A DNA stretch of 64,000 bases, taken from Bacteroidaceae bacterium (GTDB lineage: Bacteria > Bacteroidota > Bacteroidia > Bacteroidales > Bacteroidaceae). The notes beneath the pieces are model-generated. The model was not told the origin of the DNA. It saw nothing but the letters and a program-made list of their open reading frames with translations, and ran no database searches. The stretch lies in contig JAGCNZ010000014.1 in assembly GCA_017645655.1 (NCBI GenBank), positions 21,479-85,478 on the forward strand, written 5' to 3'. Positions 53,451-62,800 of the stretch are shown here, in pieces; position 1 is the stretch's first letter, and each line of letters starts with the position of its first letter. The position numbers and the translations under genes are program-made.

Positions 53451-53454
53451 CGTT

Positions 53455-55791
53455 TTATGCTATTTCGCTAAGTGGAACATTGATGGTGATAGGCTGAGAG
53501 AGGTTGCTTGTATTGACGACGACGGTAAGGGTGCCAGTCTCCTCGTCGTATGTGACATCCGAATCCGCCACAGTCACTCCGTTGACGGTGATGCCTTCGC
53601 GAATGTAGGTGGCAGGTGTCCCGAGGAACTCTACCGTCCACTTACGTTCGATGGGCATGCCTTCGAAGGAGCCGCTGCGACGTCCGATTGTCAGCGACAC
53701 ATTGCTGTCTGTCCTGTTTTGTACAAAGTCAATCATTGTCCACGCACCTTCCTTGTACTCCTGACCCTCGCCGCGGTCCTCATAGAGTTTGCCCGAACCG
53801 TTAGCTCCGGGCACTACCTTGAGGATAATTTCCCCGGGATCGCCGACGACGGTACGGCGTACGGGATAGAACGGAATGACGCTGCCTGCACGATAGAACA
53901 CAGGGAACTCGTCGAGGGTGTACACGCTGTAGAACGACTGACTGCCGTTCAGGAGCCGGGAACGCGTCACGTCCCACCATTTTCCTGCGGGGAACCATAT
54001 CGTCCTGCCACTATAGCCGTTCTTCTGAGGCGTGTAGATTGGAGCGACAAGCATGTCGTTTCCGAACATGTACTCGTCCTCGAAGATATAGGCATTGCCG
54101 TCTTCCGGGTAATCATAGTACAGAGGGCGATTCATTCCGATGCCCGTGTCGTACGTTTCACGCGCGGCGGTATAAAGATAGGGGAACAGTTTGTAGCGCA
54201 GGCGTACTGCCTCGCGGAGCTGAGTGAAGTTGCTGTATTTCCAGATGCGGCGCTCGAGTTTGCTGTCGTTCGTGGCATGCGTACGGAAGATTGGCGTGTA
54301 GGCACCGAACTGCAGCCAGCGCAGGAGGAGTTCCGGATCGTTGTTGCCGCCCTGATGTCCCCCGAGGTCATGTCCCCAATAGGCATAGAGGACGTTGCTC
54401 GCATTACTTGTAAAGAAGATTTCATACCCGAGCATCGACCATGCGGCCCATGCGTCGCCGGAGAAGCAGATGGGGTATCTGTGCGAACCAAGGCCGCCCC
54501 AACGGTGATAGATGACTGGCCTGAGGTCCGGCCTGTTCTTTTGCATGTCCTCGAAGAACGTGTGGTTGCACCAGAATGTTTCCCCCAGCGTTTCCGAGCC
54601 TTCTGCCGGCGTGTAGCTCTTCTCCTGCCCGTGTTTGCCTACGGTGAGGGCTTGCTGCCAGTCCAACCACCAGAAGTCGACGCCTTCTCGCTCGTGAGGT
54701 CGGATGACACAACTGAAGAGGGCTTTCATGTAGTCATAGTCCTCGACCTTCCACTTCAGGGTTTGCCTCGTCCTATCTTTCAAGGCGTTTGCCATTGCCG
54801 TATAGTAGTCCTCGTGAGTTCCTACGCCATCGGAAGGGTGCAGGTTGAGTGCGGTCTTCAGGCCATGCTTGTGCAGGGAGTCGATAAGAGCAGTCGGTTG
54901 TGGGATACGGCTCTTGTTCCAGCTCCATCCTGTCCAGCCGCTTTTGTGCCAGTCCATGTCCATGATGAGCACATCCATCGGGATGTCGTGACTCTCCACA
55001 TCGCTGACGATTTGCAGGAACTCTGCTTGCGTGTAAGCCCAATAGCGGCTGTACCAGTACCCAAGGATGTACTTCGGGGGCAAAGGTACGCGTCCGCCGA
55101 CCTTTGTATAGTCCTGCAGACACTTCTTATACTCGTGACCGTAGCCGAGGAAATACCAGTCGATGGCCGTCGAATCGATTTGCGTTGCCCACCACGTAAT
55201 GCCATCTTCCTTTGGTTCGAGTGCATAAGAGGAACTTCCATCGCCCCTAAGTGTCGATGGACTCTCGTCGATGATGCTCCATCCGGCACGGGAGAGGAGG
55301 CCTTTCTCCAGGTTGCTCCGCTTGTTGTCGCCCCATGCCTGGTCGAGGGTGCGGCAGGTGCCGAGCAGGTTCAGCTTGTCGTCCTTGCCGGGATACCAGG
55401 TGACGTTTCTTCCGTTCAGCTGGAATGTGACCATCAGATTGTCGGGCTTCTTGTCTGCTTCGCTGAAGGCACTGCCCTCCTTATAGCGGAGAGTGAGGTC
55501 TTGCGTGCGGATGTAGAGGTAGCCGTCGCTTGTCTCGGTTGTATACTCGGGCACGGGCAGCCGCCGGTTGACGATGCTGAATGTGGCCCTGTCCTCAAAC
55601 AGGGCAGCATCGCTGTACTGGATGCGAATCATCTGGCTCGTGAGAACCGTGAATCGGGCATTGCCCGAAATGACTACCGCTGCAGGGTCTGCCACCGGAT
55701 TGAGCTCGTCTTCTGCGCTGACGGGCAACGCCATCAGGAAAAACGCGAGAACGAGAAAATGAAAGAATGAAAGCTTAGGATTGTTCATCAT
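53455..55791 (-). CDS. Secreted glycoside hydrolase family 31, second type
   Basis: The ATG pair at 55791/55788 (MMNNPKLSFFHF) is chosen because the longer frame reaches into the promoter. About 778 residues; the signal peptide ends PVSAED. The GH31 barrel has MDVLIMDMDWHKSGWTGWSW, the nucleophile aspartate in VDFWWLDWQQAL (about 375), PICFSGDAWAAWSMLGYEI with the acid/base aspartate (about 445) and the C-terminal beta-sandwich domains. The LDWQQ type differs from the WNDMNEP type of the neighbouring GH31, so the two should have different specificities. An alpha-galactoside or related substrate is possible; the sequence does not decide. Confidence 0.88.
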   Translation of the reverse strand: MMNNPKLSFFHFLVLAFFLMALPVSAEDELNPVADPAAVVISGNARFTVLTSQMIRIQYSDAALFEDRATFSIVNRRLPVPEYTTETSDGYLYIRTQDLTLRYKEGSAFSEADKKPDNLMVTFQLNGRNVTWYPGKDDKLNLLGTCRTLDQAWGDNKRSNLEKGLLSRAGWSIIDESPSTLRGDGSSSYALEPKEDGITWWATQIDSTAIDWYFLGYGHEYKKCLQDYTKVGGRVPLPPKYILGYWYSRYWAYTQAEFLQIVSDVESHDIPMDVLIMDMDWHKSGWTGWSWNKSRIPQPTALIDSLHKHGLKTALNLHPSDGVGTHEDYYTAMANALKDRTRQTLKWKVEDYDYMKALFSCVIRPHEREGVDFWWLDWQQALTVGKHGQEKSYTPAEGSETLGETFWCNHTFFEDMQKNRPDLRPVIYHRWGGLGSHRYPICFSGDAWAAWSMLGYEIFFTSNASNVLYAYWGHDLGGHQGGNNDPELLLRWLQFGAYTPIFRTHATNDSKLERRIWKYSNFTQLREAVRLRYKLFPYLYTAARETYDTGIGMNRPLYYDYPEDGNAYIFEDEYMFGNDMLVAPIYTPQKNGYSGRTIWFPAGKWWDVTRSRLLNGSQSFYSVYTLDEFPVFYRAGSVIPFYPVRRTVVGDPGEIILKVVPGANGSGKLYEDRGEGQEYKEGAWTMIDFVQNRTDSNVSLTIGRRSGSFEGMPIERKWTVEFLGTPATYIREGITVNGVTVADSDVTYDEETGTLTVVVNTSNLSQPITINVPLSEIA

Positions 55792-55821
55792 AATGGTTAT
55801 GGACTTTGCTTTATTTGCTTG

Positions 55822-55852
55822 CAAAGTTACACTTTTCCTGCATAACTGGCAA
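55822..55852 (-). promoter_or_regulatory. Promoter of the GH31 operon
   Basis: On the minus strand, TTGC (55852-55849) and TAACTTTG (55829-55822) are separated by 19 bases; the start codon is about 31 bases further. Confidence 0.65.
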
Positions 55853-55921
55853 GAGAAATGTGCTGAAAAATGACTTTCTTAGCGTCTTATGGACTTTGCA
55901 ACGCTATTTTCCGGCATTTTC

Positions 55922-55953
55922 TTTGCAGGTTTCAAAGGAAAATCGTAACTTTG
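55922..55953 (+). promoter_or_regulatory. Promoter of the GH43-type gene
   Basis: TTTG at 55922-55925 and TAACTTTG at 55946-55953 with a 20-base spacer, divergent from the GH31 operon promoter 70 bases away. Confidence 0.65.
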
Positions 55954-55989
55954 CGGGGCTTTATATAATATAATAAGGTATATAGGAAC

Positions 55990-56985
55990 ATGTTTCGGAC
56001 TATCTCTCTCTTGCTGACGTTTCTGTGGTCGATTGCATCGATGACGCAGAACATTACTGGGCAAAGCCCGACGGCAGTCAACCCTGTCTGGCCGCGCGAC
56101 TGGCCCGACCCGACCGTTTGGCTCGGCGAAGACGGCCGCTACCATTGCCTTGCCACCAATCCGACGCGTTCCCTTGTCTCCGACGACCTGTTCCACTGGG
56201 AGATGAGCAACGTGTCGCCCATCGACGTTGGGTCGTGGGGAAAGATGCAAGCCATTGCCCAACGCTTCTGGGCTCCCGACGTGGCAACCCTGCCGAACGG
56301 CAAGAGGAACCTCTACCTCACGCTCTACAACAGCGCCGAGGACAGCAATATCGGAGTCCTGCAGGAGTATGCGCCGGGGCAGTTCCAGTTCGTCGGCATC
56401 ATTACCAGCAGCCTGACCACGGGCATTCACGACACGATAGACCCAGAGGTGGTGACCGATCCCAAGACGGGCAAAGTGTGGCTCTTCTTCGGCTCGGTGG
56501 GCGGCATACATCGCATCGAACTCAACAAGGACGGACTATCCCTGAAGGAGGGGGCGACCTATGAGCACGTGGCGGGCCTCAAGGTGGAGGACAATCCCAG
56601 CCGCTCCAGGGTGTTCGAGGGCTCGTACCTGCACCGGCACGGCAAGTACTGGTACCTCTTCGTCAGTTCCGGCTTCTTCGGAGACCACACCTACCAGCTG
56701 AAAGTGGGTCGTGCAAAGAAGCTGACCGACGACTTCTTCGACCGTGACGGACGTCCCATGAAGGAAGGATATGCCACGACGGTGCTCCACAGCGACGAGG
56801 GCGACAAGTTCTACGGGCCCGGACACTGTGGCGAGATATTCAAGGCAAAAGACGGAGGCGAGTATATCTTCTACCATTGTCACGTGGCGGGAAGCAGGAG
56901 GCCGGGCAGCCGACCACTCTTCATCTCCCCCATCAAATGGGATAAAGAGGACTGGCCATACATGGAAGGAGGCAAACCTCAGTAG
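55990..56985 (+). CDS. Exported glycoside hydrolase family 43-type protein
   Basis: A 331-residue protein with a probable signal peptide (MFRTISLLLTFLWSIASM). The five-bladed propeller of GH43/GH62-type enzymes is suggested by PRDWPDPTVWLGEDGRYHCL (Asp in blade 1, about 38), HDTIDPEVVTDPKTGKVWLF (second Asp, about 145) and SRVFEGSYLHRHGKYWYLF (Glu, about 215). These fit the catalytic triad of arabinanases and xylosidases. It is divergent from the GH31 operon and followed by CACGTG array 6. The stop is 16 bases before the first box. Confidence 0.83.
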   Translation: MFRTISLLLTFLWSIASMTQNITGQSPTAVNPVWPRDWPDPTVWLGEDGRYHCLATNPTRSLVSDDLFHWEMSNVSPIDVGSWGKMQAIAQRFWAPDVATLPNGKRNLYLTLYNSAEDSNIGVLQEYAPGQFQFVGIITSSLTTGIHDTIDPEVVTDPKTGKVWLFFGSVGGIHRIELNKDGLSLKEGATYEHVAGLKVEDNPSRSRVFEGSYLHRHGKYWYLFVSSGFFGDHTYQLKVGRAKKLTDDFFDRDGRPMKEGYATTVLHSDEGDKFYGPGHCGEIFKAKDGGEYIFYHCHVAGSRRPGSRPLFISPIKWDKEDWPYMEGGKPQ

Positions 56986-57000
56986 GGCATCGGCAAACGT

Positions 57001-57093
57001 CACGTGGGTAAAATCAAATTATCACGTGTTAAAAATAAAATATTACGTGGGTAAAATGAATTTATCACGTGGGTAAAATGAAAACATCACGTG
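57001..57093 (+). repeat. CACGTG array 6 (plus orientation)
   Basis: Boxes start at 57001, 57023, 57044 (TACGTG), 57066 and 57088, with steps of 22, 21, 22 and 22. The left flank GCAAACGT and right flank ACGTTTTC are inverted copies with one change. The array lies between two co-oriented genes. Confidence 0.9.
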
Positions 57094-57171
57094 CGACGTT
57101 TTCAGACACGCCAAGCCAAGATTGGAAATAAAACAAACCGAAAACAATAAATAGTCAAACCACAAACTACC

Positions 57172-58560
57172 ATGACACTCATCAAATCCATCTCTGGAAT
57201 CAGAGGAACCATCGGAGGAAGAGCAGGTGATACGCTCAACCCCCTCGACATCGTGAAATTCACATCAGCCTACGCAACACTCATTCGCCGCACAACCACG
57301 GTGAAAAGCAACAAGATAGTGGTCGGCAGGGATGCCCGCATCTCCGGACCTATGGTGAAGAATGTGGTCTGCGGCACGCTCATGGGAATGGGCTTCGACG
57401 TAGTCAACATCGGACTCGCCACGACACCCACCACCGAAGTGGCAGTCACAATGGAAGGTGCCTGCGGCGGCATCATCATCACAGCCAGCCACAATCCCCG
57501 CATGTGGAACGCCCTGAAACTGCTCAACTCACAAGGCGAGTTCCTCAATGCCACTGAAGGCAATGAGGTATTACGCATCGCAGAGGCCGAAGACTTTGAG
57601 TACGCCGACGTCGACCACCTGGGTTCTTATCGCGAGGACAACACCTACGACCAGAAACACATTGACCTCGTGCTCGGACTCGACCTGGTTGACGTGGAGG
57701 CCATCAAGAAGGCAAACTTCCGCGTGGCATTCGACAGCGTCAACAGCGTCGGCGGCGTCATCCTGCCCAAACTGCTCGAACAGCTCGGCGTGAAGACCGT
57801 CACCGGTCTCTTCACCGAGCCGACCGGCGACTTCCAGCACAACCCGGAACCCCTCGAGAAGAACCTCGCCGACATCAAAGCCCTGATGCAAAAGGGCCAG
57901 CACGACATCGCATTCGTCGTCGACCCCGACGTGGACCGCCTCGCACTCTTCTGTGAAGACGGCACCATGTACGGCGAGGAGTACACACTCGTCACGGTTG
58001 CCGACTACATCCTCCAGCATACGCCGGGCAACACCGTCAGCAACCTCAGCTCCACACGCGCCCTTCGAGATGTGACCAAAAAGTATGGCTGCGACTACAA
58101 CGCTGCCGCCGTTGGCGAAGTAAACGTGGTTACCAAGATGAAGGAAACAGGCGCAGTCATCGGCGGAGAAGGCAATGGCGGCGTCATCTACCCGGCTGCC
58201 CACTACGGACGAGACGCCCTGGTAGGCATCGCCCTCATCCTCACCTACCTCGCAAAAAAGGGAATGACGGCAAGCCAACTGCGTGCAACGTATCCCCCCT
58301 ACTTCATCGCAAAGAACCGCATCGACCTTACTCCCGAGACGGACGTGGACGCAATCCTCAAAAAGGTTAAGGAAATGTACTCAAGCGAAGAGGTGAACGA
58401 CATCGACGGGGTCAAGATAGATTTCCCCGACAAGTGGGTACACCTCCGTAAGAGCAATACAGAACCCATCATTCGGGTCTATAGCGAAGCCAGCACAATG
58501 CAGGACGCCGACGCCATCGGCAAGGAGATAATGGACGTGGTCTACAGCATGGCAAAATAA
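57172..58560 (+). CDS. glmM: Phosphoglucosamine mutase-type phosphohexomutase
   Basis: A 462-residue enzyme of the alpha-D-phosphohexomutase superfamily. It opens LIKSISGIRGTIGGRAGDTL, carries the phosphoserine loop IITASHNPRMWNALKLLNSQ (about 102-121), the metal loop FVVDPDVDRLALFCEDG (about 244-260), the sugar loop GGEGNGGVIYPAAHYGRDAL (about 327-346) and the phosphate loop RKSNTEPIIRVYSEA near the end. The N(P)RMWNALK form and the following nagA gene favour glucosamine phosphate as substrate, feeding UDP-GlcNAc synthesis. A phosphomannomutase role cannot be excluded. Confidence 0.9.
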   Translation: MTLIKSISGIRGTIGGRAGDTLNPLDIVKFTSAYATLIRRTTTVKSNKIVVGRDARISGPMVKNVVCGTLMGMGFDVVNIGLATTPTTEVAVTMEGACGGIIITASHNPRMWNALKLLNSQGEFLNATEGNEVLRIAEAEDFEYADVDHLGSYREDNTYDQKHIDLVLGLDLVDVEAIKKANFRVAFDSVNSVGGVILPKLLEQLGVKTVTGLFTEPTGDFQHNPEPLEKNLADIKALMQKGQHDIAFVVDPDVDRLALFCEDGTMYGEEYTLVTVADYILQHTPGNTVSNLSSTRALRDVTKKYGCDYNAAAVGEVNVVTKMKETGAVIGGEGNGGVIYPAAHYGRDALVGIALILTYLAKKGMTASQLRATYPPYFIAKNRIDLTPETDVDAILKKVKEMYSSEEVNDIDGVKIDFPDKWVHLRKSNTEPIIRVYSEASTMQDADAIGKEIMDVVYSMAK

Positions 58561-58594
58561 CTAACAACCATAAACTATCAACTATCAACTTTCT

Positions 58595-59758
58595 ATGTTA
58601 ACACAAATCATCAATGGTAAAGTCCTGACACCGCAAGGATGGCTCAAGAACGGCAGCGTCATCCTGCGCGACAACAAGATTCTGGAAGTGACTAACTGCG
58701 ACCTGGCAGTCATCGGAGCAGACCTCATCGACGCAAAAGGCATGTGTGTCGTGCCCGGATTCATCGATATGCACGTCCACGGCGGCGGCGGCAGAGACTT
58801 CCAGGAAGGCACGCCAGAAGCATTCCGAACTGCTGTGGAAGCACACGCGAAGCACGGCACGACCGCCATCTTCCCGACGCTCAGCAGCAGCACGGTGCCC
58901 ATGATAGAGAAAGCAGTACAGACTTGCTCCAAACTCATGCAGGAAAAGGACTCACCCATACTCGGCCTTCACCTCGAAGGACACTATCTCAACCCCACAA
59001 AGGCCGGGGCACAACAGCCCGGATGGATTAAGAACCCAGACCCCAACGAGTACATACCCATCGTAGAACACTCGGACAGCCTGACACGCTGGGACGCCGC
59101 TCCGGAACTCCCGGGCGCCCTCCAGTTCGGACGCTACTGCGCAGAAAAGGGAATCCTGCCCAGCATCGCACACACCAACGCTGAATACGACGACGTGAAA
59201 GCCGCCTTCGAAGCAGGATTCACCCACGTCACGCACTTCTACAACGCCATGCCTGGCTTCCACAACAAAATGGGATACAAGTACGAGGGCACAGTCGAAA
59301 GCGTTTATCTCATTGACGACATGACCATAGAATGCATTGCCGACGGCATACACGTTCCGCCCACAATCCTCCGCATGGCATACAAAATCAAGGGAGTTGA
59401 GCGCATGGCAGTCATCACGGACGCACTTGCAGTGGCTGCCGCAGGAGCAGACGCAAAGGCTTTCGACGACCGAGTCATCATCGAAGACGGTGTCTGCAAA
59501 CTTGCCGACCGCAGCGCTCTGGCCGGCTCCATCGCGACTACCGACCGACTGGTACGCACGCTGGTACAGCAAGCGGAAGTGCCTCTCGAGGATGCTGTCC
59601 GCATGGCAAGCGAGACGCCGGCGCACATCATGGGCGTCTTCGGCAGGAAAGGCGCCTTGGCTCGCGGCAAAGATGCCGACGTTATCATACTCGACGAGAA
59701 ACTCAACGTACGTTGCGTATGGCAAATGGGCAAGATTATCGAGAACACATTATTCTAA
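58595..59758 (+). CDS. nagA: N-acetylglucosamine-6-phosphate deacetylase
   Basis: A 387-residue cytoplasmic amidohydrolase. CVVPGFIDMHVHGGGGRDF (about 50-68) starts the TIM barrel, HGTTAIFPTLSSS follows, and the metal ligands are in GLHLEGHYLNPTK (Glu about 129), SIAHTNAEYDD (His about 190) and THFYNAMPGFHNK (His about 211). The catalytic Asp lies in AVITDALAVAA (about 274). It removes acetate from GlcNAc-6-P in amino-sugar recycling or mucin use. It lies 34 bases after glmM, in one probable transcription unit. Confidence 0.93.
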   Translation: MLTQIINGKVLTPQGWLKNGSVILRDNKILEVTNCDLAVIGADLIDAKGMCVVPGFIDMHVHGGGGRDFQEGTPEAFRTAVEAHAKHGTTAIFPTLSSSTVPMIEKAVQTCSKLMQEKDSPILGLHLEGHYLNPTKAGAQQPGWIKNPDPNEYIPIVEHSDSLTRWDAAPELPGALQFGRYCAEKGILPSIAHTNAEYDDVKAAFEAGFTHVTHFYNAMPGFHNKMGYKYEGTVESVYLIDDMTIECIADGIHVPPTILRMAYKIKGVERMAVITDALAVAAAGADAKAFDDRVIIEDGVCKLADRSALAGSIATTDRLVRTLVQQAEVPLEDAVRMASETPAHIMGVFGRKGALARGKDADVIILDEKLNVRCVWQMGKIIENTLF

Positions 59759-59841
59759 TAGCCTGCTCGCAACACACAGTTCACAATCAACCCTAACACC
59801 CTACAGCATTGAACATCATACGGCGTCTTTGGCAAAAAGCC

Positions 59842-62800
59842 ATGAATAATGAGGCACTACGACAGAAGTTGCGCATCATCATCTTCCAGAGCGACACCCC
59901 GCTCGGCAAGGCTTTCGACGTCGCTTTGCTCTGCTGCATCGTAGCCAGCATACTGATTGTCGTCCTGGAAAGCCTGAAGGGTATGCCGCCGACGGCAAAG
60001 CTGGTATTCACCGTGCTTGAGTATGTCTTCACATTCTTCTTTACGCTCGAATATCTGTGCCGTCTCTACTGCTCCGACAAGCCACGCGACTATGCCCTGA
60101 GCTTCTTTGGTATTGTGGACTTGCTAAGCACGTTGCCACTATACATAGGCTGGCTGTTCGGCCCGGTACGCTACTTGATGGTGGTGCGCACCTTCCGCCT
60201 CATCCGCGTCTTTCGCGTGTTCAAACTCTTCAGTTTCCTGCAAGAGGGCGACCTCCTGATGCGCTCCATCATTGTCAGCGCCCCGAAGATAGGAGTATTC
60301 TTCCTCTTCATGGTGATAATGGTCATCAGCATGGGCACCTTGATGTACATTGTGGAAGGAAGCATCCCGGGCACGCCGTTCACCGACATCCCGACCAGCA
60401 TCTACTGGGCAGTCGTGACGATGACGACGGTGGGATACGGCGACATCGCTCCCTCCACGTCCATCGGGCGAGTGCTTTCCGCGATTGTCATGCTGATGGG
60501 CTACACCATCATGGCTGTCCCGACGGGTATCGTCAGCGCTCAGATGGTGCACGACCACAAGTCGGAACACAAGAAAGAGGTCTGCCCGGAGTGCGGCTCG
60601 CCCCTACCCTTCGATGCGCATTTCTGTCCGTTCTGCGGCATGAAACAAGACGCGACGAAGACATTGAAGAGCATCAAGACGCCATTGACGCTGCTGCTGC
60701 TCGTCTTTCTGCCTTTCCTCACACTGAATGCGCAGGACCAACTGCTGTCGGGCACGGTGATTGGCACAGCCGAGAGTGTTGACTACGCTACCGGAGAAGC
60801 CAGCACAACCGTGAATACTGCGGCAAATGCCTTCGACGGAGATCTCTCCACCTACTTCGCTTCTTACGAACGCAGCAAGACATGGGTGGGACTCGACTTG
60901 GGTGAGCCACACGTCATCACTCGCGTCGGCTGGTCACCTCGCAATGACAGTCATGGTCCGCAGCGCGTGCTGTTGGCACTCTTCGAGGGTGCCAACGACC
61001 CGAGTTTCATGGATGGCGTCCCGTTATATCTGATAGGTGAGGAAGGCACAATTGGCGAGATGAGTTATGCCGACGTGAACGTGACAAGAAGCTTCCGTTA
61101 TGTTCGATATATCGGCCCTGCCGATGCCAGATGCAACATAGCGGAAGTCGCTTTCTTCGGGCACGCTGCGGAAGGCGACGACACGCATTTCTATCAGGTG
61201 ACAAACCTGCCGACTCTGTCGTTTCATACTGTCGACAACGTTGATCCCTACGACAAAGTCAACGAAATCACTTCGGCCTTCACGATTATCTACGCAGACG
61301 GCACGATGATTCAGGAAGAGAGTGGCACCACGCGACTCCGCGGAAATGCGTCGATGGCCCATCCCAAGAAGCCTTACCGCATTAAGTTCGACGAGTCGCA
61401 TCGCATGTTCAAGAACTCCGACATGCGTTCTCCGGCAAAAGCCAAGAAGTGGACTCTCATCAACAACTACGATGATAAGACGCTGATGCGAAACCTCGTG
61501 GCATTCGAGATAGCACGCCGCATGGGCTTCGACTACGTGCCGTGGAGCAAACCGGTGGACGTCATAGTCAATGGCGAATACAAGGGTTGTTACCAACTGA
61601 CCGACCAGTTGAGTATCGATCCGCACCGCATCAACATCACGGAGATGACGCCTGACGACATAGACGGGGACTTCGTGACAGGCGGCTACCTGTTGGAACT
61701 CGACGGTTATGCCAGCCAGGAAGCTTCGTGGTTCACCAGTGTGGCAGGCAATCCCATTACCATCAAAAGCCCCGACGACGAGGAAATCATGCAGGAACAG
61801 GCAGACTACATACGTCGCGAATTCAACCTAATGGAGGCTAAGATACTGGCTGCGAACTTCAACGACCCTGTCTTGGGATTCCGCTCGAAACTCGACGAGA
61901 GGAGTCTTCTGCAGTATTTCCTGTCCGAAGAGCTCGCTGGAAATCCCGATGCCTTCTGGAGTTGCTACTTCACAAAGGAGCGATGCGAGGATTTTTTCCG
62001 TGTAGGGCCGGTCTGGGACTTTGACAATGCGTTCGACAACGACTACCGAAACTTCCCGACGAACGACATCGGGGACTTCCTCTCCCTTGCCCGCGGCGGT
62101 GCTGGCAACTCGCGAGCATTGCTACAAAGACTGTTTTCCGATGAGGTTCTTCGAGACTCGATGGCAGCGATGTGGAACGCTGCGCGAGCTGAAAGAGGCA
62201 TCAACGCAGAGAGCCTCAACGCTTATATCGACTCGACGGCACAGGAGATGATGCAGTCGCAACGACTGAATTTCATACGTTGGCCCATTCTGAATCAGAC
62301 CGTGCAGGTCAATCCGCGAGCCGGCGGGTCATATGAAGTCGAGGTTGGCTGGCTGAAGGAATACGTCGAGAACCGCATCCCGTGGCTCGACATAGCTGTC
62401 AATCCCGATAACGACGGCGAGGGGCAGGAAGTCATGGAAATCGCAACGGCGGCCGACTTGGCAAGCTTTGCCAACCGCGTCAATGCGGGCGAGGCTAACC
62501 TATGTGCTGTGCTGACGGCCGACATCGACTTCTCCGCCTATCGGTCCACAATGATAGGAGTAAGCACTCGCTACAAGGGAGAGTTCGACGGCGCTGGTCA
62601 CAGCATAAATCTCAACTTGCAGCGCTATGCCGACAATGCAGGCCTGTTCTGTTACCTGGGGGGCTATGTGCACGACCTCACCACGACGGGCACCATCTCG
62701 ACCACGGCAAAGTATGCCGCAGGCATTGCCTCGGACACAGAGAACGCCACGATAGAACGGTGCCAGAGCCATGTCAACATCGTCAGCACGGTGAATGGCG

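Noticed and set aside
53719-55770. A 683-codon open frame on the plus strand opposite the second GH31 gene
   Set aside because: It lies wholly antisense to a convincing GH31 gene, has no recognisable motifs, and arises from the high-GC third-position bias of the real gene.
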